A stretch of DNA of 64,000 bases from Drosophila miranda (taxonomy: Eukaryota > Arthropoda > Insecta > Diptera > Drosophilidae). A program made the position numbers and the translations under genes. The notes below the pieces were generated by a model. That model saw only the letters and a list, made by a program, of their open reading frames with translations, ran no database searches and was not told the origin of the DNA. Position 1 is the first letter of the stretch, and every line of letters starts with the position of its first letter. This document shows, piece after piece, positions 9,609-19,584 of the stretch. Where the stretch lies: NCBI RefSeq assembly GCF_003369915.1, contig NW_022881614.1, positions 4,051,001-4,115,000 on the forward strand, given 5' to 3'.

Positions 9609-11840
9609 TGTAATGTGCCAGAAATTCATATTCGTAGAGGTGTGAGATTGTATGTACGGATGGAGGTTGTACATACTTTTTTTTGACGGTCAGACACCAA
9701 TAGTATAGCAGGATTTCGGAACGTGTACCTCTAGCTATGCTCTAACTAGCTCGCCGGAATGTCGTGGGATCTTTCCTACTCTCCTATCTGCTATACGAAC
9801 ACATTCGCAAAGATGTTTTAGGTACACTTGATTTAATGTTCAAAAGGAACTCTACAAAAGAAATCAAAAAGAAAAGAATGTGAATTTTAACTAACTGTTT
9901 AACCGACTACCGACAAATAGTCAGGCTACATTCCGTCGCTCTTGGGGAACTCAGATGACTTTGACCCCTTCTCTACCCTCCCTACCTTTGTATGCCGTTT
10001 AATCGACAGCATAACCCTAATCGAGCGCATCTCTATTTGATCATCGGACTTCCTCAGGCTCTACTCAGGACAAACACGAAAGGTTTAATGTTCCATTATT
10101 ATCTACTAATTATTATTTAATAATTCAAAATTTAAGGGTTTGGACTTCATGGTTTTCCAGACAAGTATAAACTTAGCATAAAGTAATTAAATAAAGAAGG
10201 AGGAAATAGTATCCAGTTATACCTAGTTATATGTATATATGTATATAGGACTTATGTGTAGAGAATATGGCGTAAAAGAAATTGAATTGGAAAGAAGAGA
10301 AAAATATGATAATTATATAACTAGAAGGCAAACGTGAAACTAAAGTTAGTAGCCGATCCGCTTTAAATTATGGCACGGATATGGTTGTTTTATATACCGG
10401 AATAGAAGTCTTATCAGACAGATATATATTTCGAAAATACTCGAGAATTCCGTTTAAGGAAGTTTCGTAACTCACTCATACTTTATACGAATTATCCGGC
10501 GTGTCCGTTGAGCTCAAGGGGCGACGTAGGAACATATTCTGAGGAAGGGAGAAAAATTATGAATATACAGGTCTTCACTTCTAATTCGGATGAAACACCG
10601 ATTTTCTTTCCATTTCCATACCCGTACGATGACGATTTGCCACTCAACGGCGGATCTTAAAAAAATGTGGTTTTCATTTGCGCTAATTTCTAATTATGGG
10701 TAATTATATACAATATTGGTTTTTTTTTTTTTCTTTTTAAATCTAGACAATACAAAAATAGTTAGTGCGTAGCCTAATCATTAATAAATGGAAAATCTCA
10801 TGACGAGACTCAAAACTAATACTTTGGTACATTTTCACACGACGACTATTAAACGGCAGTGTGGATCGCCGCAGAATAATGTTTTATTTTCACAGTTTGA
10901 GAGCCACTCCACACATTGCGAAGAACTACATGCGAAAGCCTTATCCGCGCGCTTAATTCATAAGCGAGAAGGGTGACGAAGAAAACTATTCTTCTCGTCT
11001 TACTCCAAAATGTACTTCAGCTCAAGTATGCCTCCACATAACTTCGGGTTTCACTCTAGTATATCTTCGGACGGCTCTTTCTGGTTTATTTGGTTGTAGT
11101 TATCGTTGGTTTATGTAGATGCTGGTTCCTGGGAAATCCGAGGTCTTTCCCAGATCTACTAAGAAATCGATGGACTTTGACGACCTCGTTCTTGGAGGGG
11201 GGGTCAATTGGTTTTTCTTTCCCAGTGTCGAACGTAGTAAGATTTCCAGCCCTATGATACGAGACTGTTAAAGCTGTGTCACTATTGTAAGGTCCAAATA
11301 CCTTTTATTTTTTCTTAATCCAAAAGGAATAATGTAGTCCACCAGAACTTCAATTTACTAGGCACGTGTTTGATTGCACAACGTTTTCAAATTCACTTGG
11401 ATCTATATATTTGTATAAAAAGACACATCCGAACTCGCACAGCTTCACTATAGCAATGATCTAGCCAGAAGTTCTATTACTTGCATTAGCCCTTACGATC
11501 GGAACTTTACCTTCCACAACCAACGGGGTAATCGTACGATTCCAGACAAAGCTTACACCTTGCTTCCCTAGATAACGGAGTAATCGTACGATGCTAAGCA
11601 AAGCTTACACATAGCTTCCACGACTAACGGAGTAATCGTATGATTTCTAGTAAAGCTTTAAAACATAACTCCCACAGATCCACGCTGCTTCTCTAAATTA
11701 GACATTAAGCTCTTCAATGGAAGCTTTAACTACTGCTCTCTTGTAATTGATCTCTTATCTTGTTTTTTTGTAAAGAGCAGAGTTAATGTTATGTTCCCAA
11801 GCTGTTCTCTGGAGTTTTAGAGTCACAACTGGCCACTACA
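9609..11840 (-). repeat. 3' LTR of nested Gypsy element (2232 bp)
   Basis: On the minus strand it starts TGTAGTGGCCAG and ends GGCACATTACA. It is nearly identical to 17354-19584. It holds three spaced copies of a motif around GGGTAATCGTACGATT (11526, 11578, 11630 region, plus strand), possibly regulatory. Small open frames inside it, such as 10788-10976, have no protein features. Confidence 0.92.
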
Positions 11841-11900
11841 CCACAGTTGAGGAAGCGCTAGTTTTAACTGGCGAAGCCTAAACGGAAAAAGGACAGTTGC

Positions 11901-12632
11901 CTAGTGTTTCACTTGTATGTCTTTGAGGTGAAATATTCCTAAGTTTTTACCCTGTTCGTTCTTCAGTTGATAATAGGATGAGCCAACTCGTCTAGATACC
12001 ACGGCTGAAATAAAAACCGGCGCTAACTTTGCATTGAACTTTTTAATAGCATTGCTTTGGCAGAAATTGCGGGCAAGTACTGGCTCTCCAACCTTAAACT
12101 CTACTTTCCGACAGCGTAGATTATATCGCCTAGCATTTTGTTCATGGGACTCTTTCGCCTTTTTCTTTGCCGATTCGCGAATAATTTGTAGTGCTTCCGG
12201 ATAACTAATGCGGCTATCCTCCGATAAGAGTCTTAAGTGGCGAAGCAACTCATAGTCTTTGCCATTCAGAATCATATTTTGTCCAAAGGTTAGGAAATAG
12301 GGCGAGTACCCGGTGCTTTGGTGAATGTTGGATCTGAGAGCAGCACTGATTTCCGGTAATTTGGTATCCCAAGTGGAATGATCCCGGCTTATGTAAGCTC
12401 TTATAGCTGCTAACACCGATCTATTGAGTCTCTCACTGGCATTCGCCTGTGGTGAATATATCGCCGTACGAATATGTTGTATCCCAAAGCGGGTTAGAAA
12501 AGCCTGAAAGGCTCCAGAAACGAATTGAGATCCGTTATCTGTTAATATCACCTCGGGGACTCCAAATGTACAGAACAAATAATTTTCGAGGTAATCGCAC
12601 ACCCGATTGGAAGTAAACACCCTAAGGGGCAT
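11901..12632 (-). CDS. Gypsy integrase, catalytic core and C-terminus
   Basis: Holds LTDNGSQFVSG with the second catalytic Asp and YSPQANASERLNRS with the catalytic Glu, then a C-terminal domain with KVGEPVLARN and the LKDIQVKH end. It is out of frame with the upstream polymerase ORF by one base near 12620 (a run CCCCTTAGGG), so integrase is split between the two frames. Because retroviral integrase is made as part of Pol, this is a disabling frameshift rather than a programmed one as far as I can tell. Confidence 0.85.
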   Translation of the reverse strand: MPLRVFTSNRVCDYLENYLFCTFGVPEVILTDNGSQFVSGAFQAFLTRFGIQHIRTAIYSPQANASERLNRSVLAAIRAYISRDHSTWDTKLPEISAALRSNIHQSTGYSPYFLTFGQNMILNGKDYELLRHLRLLSEDSRISYPEALQIIRESAKKKAKESHEQNARRYNLRCRKVEFKVGEPVLARNFCQSNAIKKFNAKLAPVFISAVVSRRVGSSYYQLKNEQGKNLGIFHLKDIQVKH

Positions 12633-14494
12633 AGGAAATGAAATTTTGTGAAGTGATCTACGATAATAAGTAAACCAATATGCCCTTTCTTGGATCGGGG
12701 ATATGGACCCAGCAAATCCATATAAAGCTTTTGAAACGGACGATCAGACACCATTGGTTTTCCCATGGGTGGTTTCAACACGGTGTTCGGGTGTTTGGTG
12801 TGACGACACACTTCACAGTGAGTTACATACTCACGTATTTGCTTGTTCATTTTTGGCCAAAACAAATATCTTTTAATCTTTTCGATGGTTTTCCCTACTC
12901 CACTGTGAGCGGCATTGGGCGGATCATGAGCCCGCGAGATTACACCCTGGGTGAGTTCCCTAGGAATCCACAATTTCCAAGATAGATTATCTACACCATT
13001 ATTTCCCTGATCAGGTTCGGTTCTTTTGTAGACAAAATCATTGAGAATCTTCAAGTCTGGTAATTTGTCTTGCTTAGCGCGAATATTATCAATTAAGGTC
13101 ATATATTCTGGTGATTTAAATTCTGCGGCAGATAGATCAACTATCGGACCCTGCTCTTCCATTTCAGAGACAGTAATTTCCTCTTTACGCGATAGGGCAT
13201 CCGCTACCACGTTTAGTGAGCCCTTCCGGTGCGTTATCTCAAAAGAGAATCCCTGTAGTTTTATGGCCCATCGAGCTAATCTACCAGACAACTCCTTCTG
13301 ACGCATAAGCCATTGTAATGAGGCATGATCGGTTATCACCTCGAATGCCTGACCTTCTACATAAGCACGAAACTTTTTAATTCCCTTTATCACCGCTAAG
13401 CATTCTAATTCCGTGACTGAGTAGTTTTTCTGAGCTTTAGATAGCTTCTCGGACATGAATGCTACGGGTAATTCTTCTCCTTCTTCGTTTTTCTGAGCTA
13501 ACACACAACCAATTCCTACAGTACTAACATCACATAACAGCAAAAAGGGTTTTGAGAAATCAGGAGTAGACAAAATGGGAGCTGACGTCAAGCACTGTTT
13601 AAGTTTTTCAAATGCCTGATTGGCCAAAGGGTTCCACGCATACGCTTTCGGTTTTTTTAATAGTTCTGTGAGGGCGCAACTTACCGTTGCATAATTGTCG
13701 ACGAAACGACGGTACCACCCAGCAAGACCAAGGAATCGTCGCAATTGTTTCACCGTCTTGGGAACGGGGAATTCTTTAATAGCTTCAATTTTACTCGGAT
13801 CCGTCTTTACCTGTCCGTATCCAATGATGAACCCCAGATACTTAATCTCACGCATGCAAAAGTGCGACTTGGCAATGTTTATCGTAAGATTAGCCTTTCG
13901 TAAGTGTACTGCAACTTCTCTCAGTAACATTAAATGGGATTCGAAATCGTCTGATAAAATTAGTAAGTCATCGAGGTAAACAAACACTCTCGTACGCAAG
14001 TTAGCAGGTATTACCTTATCCATTAAACGACAGAGGGTTTGTGAGGCATTGGTTAGACCAAAAGGCATAACTTTGTATTGATACAGCGGTCGGTTAGGTA
14101 TGGTAAACGCGGTGTATTGGCGTGAAGACTCCTCTAGGGGAATTTGCCAATAAGCATGCTTCATATCGAGTCCCGTTATGTATTTGGCAGGTGGCAATCG
14201 ACTGAGTATCCCATCTATATGGGGAAGGGGGTATGCATCTTTTCGGGTATATTTGTTGATCTCTCGAGAATCAAGGCATAACCTATTCTTGTTCCCTTTC
14301 TTTACTAGGACGCAATTGCTACTCCATGGACTATTTGAAGGTTCTATCACGCCCAGCTTAATCATCTTCTCTACTTCTTCGAACATCACTTTCTCTTTCG
14401 CGGGGAAATGGGCCAATGTCGTTGTTTGACGGGTACTTCGGCATTGATTACCATAGAATGTTGTATTAGGTGTGTACGACCTAGTCCGTCGCAT
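12548..14494 (-). CDS. Gypsy reverse transcriptase-RNase H-integrase N-terminus
   Basis: RT occupies residues ~40-230: GLDMKHAYWQI (~108) and the catalytic VYLDDLLIL (~172). RNase H lies at ~325-440 (LLCDVSTVGIGCVLAQ, TELECLAV, ITDHASLQWL), then the integrase zinc finger (HSGVGKTIEKIKRYLFWP, CEVCRHTKH) and the first catalytic Asp in YMDLLGPYP at ~610. The frame is lost near 12620. Its N-terminal ~30 residues are out of frame: the protease ORF should flow into it, but a 1-base change in a CCCC run near 14402 separates them. All RT and RNase H catalytic motifs look intact. Confidence 0.9.
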   Translation of the reverse strand: MRRTRSYTPNTTFYGNQCRSTRQTTTLAHFPAKEKVMFEEVEKMIKLGVIEPSNSPWSSNCVLVKKGNKNRLCLDSREINKYTRKDAYPLPHIDGILSRLPPAKYITGLDMKHAYWQIPLEESSRQYTAFTIPNRPLYQYKVMPFGLTNASQTLCRLMDKVIPANLRTRVFVYLDDLLILSDDFESHLMLLREVAVHLRKANLTINIAKSHFCMREIKYLGFIIGYGQVKTDPSKIEAIKEFPVPKTVKQLRRFLGLAGWYRRFVDNYATVSCALTELLKKPKAYAWNPLANQAFEKLKQCLTSAPILSTPDFSKPFLLLCDVSTVGIGCVLAQKNEEGEELPVAFMSEKLSKAQKNYSVTELECLAVIKGIKKFRAYVEGQAFEVITDHASLQWLMRQKELSGRLARWAIKLQGFSFEITHRKGSLNVVADALSRKEEITVSEMEEQGPIVDLSAAEFKSPEYMTLIDNIRAKQDKLPDLKILNDFVYKRTEPDQGNNGVDNLSWKLWIPRELTQGVISRAHDPPNAAHSGVGKTIEKIKRYLFWPKMNKQIREYVTHCEVCRHTKHPNTVLKPPMGKPMVSDRPFQKLYMDLLGPYPRSKKGHIGLLIIVDHFTKFHFLCPLGCLLPIGCAITSKIICSVHLESPR

Positions 14495-15141
14495 TCATAT
14501 GACGGGAAGGTTCTTATTACCGCCTCTAATTGGTTTCTTTGTTCTTCATTTAGGGAATGCATTTTAGGCGTTTCCTTCATAATCGTGTCGTCTCTATTCT
14601 CCAAACAGCTCACAGTTCCTTCTCGGGTCAATAATTGGGATAGAAGACCGAAATCTTTCCAAAAGTCAACTCCTAAATAAACATCTTGCTTTAAATCTGG
14701 TATGATAAAGAACTCTACTTCCTTAACTATTCTACGGAATTCAATCGGGACCACCAATTTGGACACTACGGTACAAGCTTCGTTGCTGGCAGTGCGTATG
14801 GTTCCCAAACACTTCTGAGACTGTGGGTGATGTGCTAAAAAGGTTGCTGCTCTCCCACCCAAACAACTAATAGTTGCTCCTGAATCCAGCAAAGCCTTAT
14901 AAGTTTGCCCTTCGATCATTACCTCCGTGTACAATCGGTTATCTGAACTCAGAATAACTGCTGAGACTAAACGTTTTCGAACAGATTGGACCTTTTTCCA
15001 GAACGCTCGCCTCCGGACCGTCGATCGTTTGGGCTTAACTATCAATTTAAACCACGTATTCACATTTTCTGAATCTAACTCTTTGCTCTCCATCGTTTGA
15101 GTCGCTACATCTATACCTGTACAAATTTGGTGTAGTATCAT
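14386..15141 (-). CDS. Gypsy aspartic protease region
   Basis: About 250 codons with the active-site motif LLDSGATISCLGG near residue 85 and a second hydrophobic strand IPDLKQDVYLGVDFW near 150. It ends at a stop just after the conserved join to RT (VPVKQRHWPISP), where a one-base difference moves the rest of Pol to another frame. It overlaps the RT ORF by about 110 bases. Confidence 0.85.
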   Translation of the reverse strand: MILHQICTGIDVATQTMESKELDSENVNTWFKLIVKPKRSTVRRRAFWKKVQSVRKRLVSAVILSSDNRLYTEVMIEGQTYKALLDSGATISCLGGRAATFLAHHPQSQKCLGTIRTASNEACTVVSKLVVPIEFRRIVKEVEFFIIPDLKQDVYLGVDFWKDFGLLSQLLTREGTVSCLENRDDTIMKETPKMHSLNEEQRNQLEAVIRTFPSYECDGLGRTHLIQHSMVINAEVPVKQRHWPISPRKRK

Positions 15142-15203
15142 ATCCGGTTTTACGTCAACTACCCCTTCGGAAAGCCCTCTTAAGGTAGTTGGTTTACTTT
15201 CGT

Positions 15204-16370
15204 TTAGTTGCTGTTCTTGGTCGGATGTACTGACTGGGCTCCGGTCGGTACATCCCGTTTCAAGTTTTTCGCTGGGTTACATTTGACGCATCGAGGTTTA
15301 TAAATATCCTTAGCACCACACCCATAGCAGAAAATTCGCCTTTCTCCTAAACAATCATCAAAACGATGCCCTTCCTGGTCGCAGTTCCAGCATACCAGTT
15401 TCTTACGATAAATCTGCGAAACGTCTTCTTCCTCCATATCTTCATTGTCCGTAAGTATTTCTGCTACATTCGGTTTGCTGAATTTACCTCGTGGAAAAGG
15501 GTTATGGTTGTCTTTACAGAAGTTTTCATGCTTGCGAACTTCTTCTCTCAGGCCAGTTCGATCGCTGATTTTGAGATGCAAGAGTTCATATCTGAGGGCC
15601 GTTTTTGTGTTACGTTTTAAAATGTCTACTAACTTATTTTCGCTAACCTCGTGTGAGAGCCTGGACACTAATTCTTCGACGGCCGTCTGGTAATCGTCAA
15701 ACGATTCACCCTCTCTCTGACGGCGTTTTCTAATCAACTCCCACAAGTCGAAATCATCTTTAGCATCATCGAATCGTTGTCTAAATGAGGCAGAAAAAGT
15801 TTGCCAAGAAAACTGTGGGTTCTTTCTATGGAAGTTCCAAAACCAATCGCTGGCTTTAGACGAGAAAAGCAGATGCATATTGTCACAGAGTAATTCGTAA
15901 TCGTTATTTAAAGTGGAGGATGTAAGTGAACGAACCCTGTATAGGAATTCGTCGACGTGCATAGCGTCTTTGGATCCGTCAAACTTTAGTCGCCAACTGG
16001 CTAAGATATTAGCGGCCTTCCCAGGAGCTATTGCCCTGTTAGAAACATTTGGAGGTGGTAATCCCCTTTCCCTTTCATTTTCTGAAGACAACGAGTTTCC
16101 TGTTATATTAGGCTCGTGATTTTGCCTTGTCGCTTGCACAGGCGTGCTATCTGAAGCTATAGTCATCCTACCTAATTGTCCGCGTAGATTTTCTTCGATC
16201 AAATTCTTAACGAATGAACTTAGCTCCACCATCATATCTTTCTGCTCCCCTTTTATCAGGGCTTGTATAACCTCAAGGGTTCTTTCCGACATATCTCCTT
16301 CGCCCGACCTATGGCTGATGCTGCCCAAAGAATTATCCCGAAATTGTTGAGACTGCAACCTAGTATGCAT
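15204..16370 (-). CDS. Gypsy Gag with zinc knuckle
   Basis: 388 codons. The central part (DDFDLWELIRKRRQREGESF) is the retrotrans_gag capsid region around residues 170-270. Near the C-terminus come CWNCDQEGHRFDDC, a classic CCHC knuckle, and a second, irregular cysteine cluster (CYGCGAKDIYKPRC). It should package element RNA into particles. It lies 38 bases downstream of the RING-like ORF and 62 bases upstream of the protease ORF. Confidence 0.88.
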   Translation of the reverse strand: MHTRLQSQQFRDNSLGSISHRSGEGDMSERTLEVIQALIKGEQKDMMVELSSFVKNLIEENLRGQLGRMTIASDSTPVQATRQNHEPNITGNSLSSENERERGLPPPNVSNRAIAPGKAANILASWRLKFDGSKDAMHVDEFLYRVRSLTSSTLNNDYELLCDNMHLLFSSKASDWFWNFHRKNPQFSWQTFSASFRQRFDDAKDDFDLWELIRKRRQREGESFDDYQTAVEELVSRLSHEVSENKLVDILKRNTKTALRYELLHLKISDRTGLREEVRKHENFCKDNHNPFPRGKFSKPNVAEILTDNEDMEEEDVSQIYRKKLVCWNCDQEGHRFDDCLGERRIFCYGCGAKDIYKPRCVKCNPAKNLKRDVPTGAQSVHPTKNSN

Positions 16371-16407
16371 CCCTCTGCGCGATGTAGTTCCCCGTCCCTG
16401 TTTAGGC

Positions 16408-16749
16408 CTAGCCCCTCTTGACTTTTGGAAGTCCTCTCTCTGAAGCGTTTGACTCCGGGTTGGATCCCCCTTCTAACGGCACTATACCCGAACCCATGTC
16501 GGGTGGTAATTCGGCTGCTAGAGTATTCTCATCAAACGAAAGTTCCTCCGGATTCAACTCCGCCCTCCATACGGGGCAATTTCTGTTATTTTTCACGAAT
16601 TCTTTCATGCAAGTATCATGATACCTGTGCCCACAAGATGCAGTACATATTAGTTGACTTCTTCTTATGGCTTCTTGACATATACCACAGATCTGGGCGT
16701 CCACGCCACCCGACGCCTTGCCCCCTGGGGTACGTTGTCCTGGTGACAT
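16408..16749 (-). CDS. Small RING-finger ORF upstream of gag
   Basis: 113 codons from ATG 16749 to a stop at 16408. Residues ~20-62 have RING-H2 spacing: CGIC, then CTASCGHRYHDTC, then NCPVW. The first Cys pair and the central C/H ligands are all present, but the last expected Cys (CPVC in most RINGs) is a Trp codon here, TGG. RING domains usually recruit E2 enzymes for ubiquitin transfer; with one ligand missing the second zinc site may be weak. The ORF sits inside the element, between its primer-binding site and gag, in the same direction. I know of no fixed function for such an ORF in Gypsy elements; it could be a captured host gene or an extra N-terminal part of Gag. Confidence 0.75.
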   Translation of the reverse strand: MSPGQRTPGGKASGGVDAQICGICQEAIRRSQLICTASCGHRYHDTCMKEFVKNNRNCPVWRAELNPEELSFDENTLAAELPPDMGSGIVPLEGGSNPESNASERGLPKVKRG

Positions 16750-17330
16750 GTTAAGGTAACCCAGTAATACGAGTTCTGATCACTAAATGTGGAAATCCCT
16801 AATTATAGGACCAAAGCTTCAATAAATTCTACAAAATTTTCCTAAATACCCAATATTTGTCCTTTTCGAGCTTGACTCCGTCCGATATACGCTTTCTCTT
16901 GTCGCCGGAATATAACCTCAATGAAATCTAATTTGGTCTATGGTATGTTTATGTGGTCAGTAACCTTGGCAATGGCTAATTTCCAAATCTATATCTAGAA
17001 AATTAGACTTCCGAAAGCCATCGATACTCTTCCCTCATAAACTCTTTTGGGGTTATCCTATTATAATTTGGCCGACCTATCCGCCTTTGTGAATAGCTGT
17101 CGTATATTCGCAAATTAATTCTGGTAACAAAAAAAAAATCAGTTTCCATCCCTTGCTACCTGGCGGATTCTATTTGGTTAGGTATTCCGAAACTCAGAAT
17201 CTTAAACCCAAAATTCCATCAATATCCTCCGTTACAGTAGTTGGACGGGAAGTATTAATTTTAATGTGGAATTTAAAATTGCAACGAGCAAAGTTTTTGG
17301 GGGTTTTAACCAGTAGTAACTCGTACTCTG
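16750..17330 (-). other. Untranslated leader of nested Gypsy element
   Basis: About 580 bp between the RING-like ORF and the primer-binding site with no ORF of note on the element's strand. It is the transcribed leader expected to carry packaging signals; I see no clear motif. Confidence 0.6.
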
Positions 17331-17348
17331 GCCCCACGTTGGGCGCCA
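17331..17348 (-). promoter_or_regulatory. Primer-binding site, lysine-tRNA type
   Basis: On the minus strand this reads TGGCGCCCAACGTGGGGC, the 18-base site used with tRNA-Lys1,2. It starts five bases after the end of the 5' LTR. It fixes the direction of the element. Confidence 0.85.
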
Positions 17349-17353
17349 ATCTA

Positions 17354-19584
17354 TGTAATGTGCCAGAAATTCATATTCGTAGAGGTGTGAGATTGTATGT
17401 ACGGATGGAGGTTGTACATACTTTTTTTTGACGGTCAGACACCAATAGTATAGCAGGATTTCGGAACGTGTACCTCTAGCTATGCTCTAACTAGCTCGCC
17501 GGAATGTCGTGGGATCTTTCCTACTCTCCTATCTGCTATACGAACACATTCGCAAAGATGTTTTAGGTACACTTGATTTAATGTTCAAAAGGAACTCTAC
17601 AAAAGAAATCAAAAAGAAAAGAATGTGAATTTTAACTAACTGTTTAACCGACTACCGACAAATAGTCAGGCTACATTCCGTCGCTCTTGGGGAACTCAGA
17701 TGACTTTGACCCCTTCTCTACCCTCCCTACCTTTGTATGCCGTTTAATCGACAGCATAACCCTAATCGAGCGCATCTCTATTTGATCATCGGACTTCCTC
17801 AGGCTCTACTCAGGACAAACACGAAAGGTTTAATGTTCCATTATTATCTACTAATTATTATTTAATAATTCAAAATTTAAGGGTTTGGACTTCATGGTTT
17901 TCCAGACAAGTATAAACTTAGCATAAAGTAATTAAATAAAGAAGGAGGAAATAGTATCCAGTTATACCTAGTTATATGTATATATGTATATAGGACTTAT
18001 GTGTAGAGAATATGGCGTAAAAGAAATTGAATTGGAAAGAAGAGAAAAATATGATAATTATATAACTAGAAGGCAAACGTGAAACTAAAGTTAGTAGCCG
18101 ATCCGCTTTAAATTATGGCACGGATATGGTTGTTTTATATACCGGAATAGAAGTCTTATCAGACAGATATATATTTCGAAAATACTCGAGAATTCCGTTT
18201 AAGGAAGTTTCGTAACTCACTCATACTTTATACGAATTATCCGGCGTGTCCGTTGAGCTCAAGGGGCGACGTAGGAACATATTCTGAGGAAGGGAGAAAA
18301 ATTATGAATATACAGGTCTTCACTTCTAATTCGGATGAAACACCGATTTTCTTTCCATTTCCATACCCGTACGATGACGATTTGCCACTCAACGGCGGAT
18401 CTTAAAAAAATGTGGTTTTCATTTGCGCTAATTTCTAATTATGGGTAATTATATACAATATTGGTTTTTTTTTTTTCTTTTTAAATCTAGACAATACAAA
18501 AATAGTTAGTGCGTAGCCTAATCATTAATAAATGGAAAATCTCATGACGAGACTCAAAACTAATACTTTGGTACATTTTCACACGACGACTATTAAACGG
18601 CAGTGTGGATCGCCGCAGAATAATGTTTTATTTTCACAGTTTGAGAGCCACTCCACACATTGCGAAGAACTACATGCGAAAGCCTTAGCCGCGCGCTTAA
18701 TTCATAAGCGAGAAGGGTGACGAAGAAAACTATTCTTCTCGTCTTACTCCAAAATGTACTTCAGCTCAAGTATGCCTCCACATAACTTCGGGTTTCACTC
18801 TAGTATATCTTCGGACGGCTCTTTCTGGTTTATTTGGTTGTAGTTATCGTTGGTTTATGTAGATGCTGGTTCCTGGGAAATCCGAGGTCTTTCCCAGATC
18901 TACTAAGAAATCGATGGACTTTGACGACCTCGTTCTTGGAGGGGGGGTCAATTGGTTTTTCTTTCCCAGTGTCGAACGTAGTAAGATTTCCAGCCCTATG
19001 ATACGAGACTGTTAAAGCTGTGTCACTATTGTAAGGTCCAAATACCTTTTATTTTTTCTTAATCCAAAAGGAATAATGTAGTCCACCAGAACTTCAATTT
19101 ACTAGGCACGTGTTTGATTGCCCAACGTTTTCAAATTCACTTGGATCTATATATTTGTATAAAAAGACACATCCGAACTCGCACAGCTTCACTATAGCAA
19201 TGATCTAGCCAGAAGTTCTATTACTTGCATTAGCCCTTACGATCGGAACTTTACCTTCCACAACCAACGGGGTAATCGTACGATTCCAGACAAAGCTTAC
19301 ACCTTGCTTCCCTAGATAACGGAGTAATCGTACGATGCTAAGCAAAGCTTACACATAGCTTCCACGACTAACGGAGTAATCGTATGATTTCTAGTAAAGC
19401 TTTAAAACATAACTCCCACAGATCCACGCTGCTTCTCTAAATTAGACATTAAGCTCTTCAATGGAAGCTTTAACTACTGCTCTCTTGTAATTGATCTCTT
19501 ATCTTGTTTTTTTGTAAAGAGCAGAGTTAATGTTATGTTCCCAAGCTGTTCTCTGGAGTTTTAGAGTCACAACTGGCCACTACA
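17354..19584 (-). repeat. 5' LTR of nested Gypsy element (2231 bp)
   Basis: Paired with 9609-11840 and almost identical to it. On the minus strand it begins at 19584 with TGTAGTGG and ends at 17354. The element's promoter must lie here; AT-rich runs make TATA assignment ambiguous. Confidence 0.92.

Larger units (their letters stand above)
9609..19584 (-). mobile_element. Complete Gypsy-type LTR retrotransposon nested in the BEL element
   Basis: Flanked by the 4-bp target duplication GGCA (9605-9608 and 19585-19588). LTRs are 2232 and 2231 bp, unusually long, and by eye differ by only about two substitutions (for example near 10948/18692 and 11380/19125) and one T in a poly-T run, so the insertion is recent. 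ORFs run on the minus strand in the order RING-like ORF, gag, protease, RT-RNase H-integrase; no envelope gene is present. Long LTRs and a lysine-type primer site recall the Ulysses/Osvaldo group, but I do not claim the family. Confidence 0.93.

Noticed and set aside
10788..10976. 62-codon frame present in both Gypsy LTRs
   Set aside because: Conserved only because the LTRs are near identical copies; no protein features.
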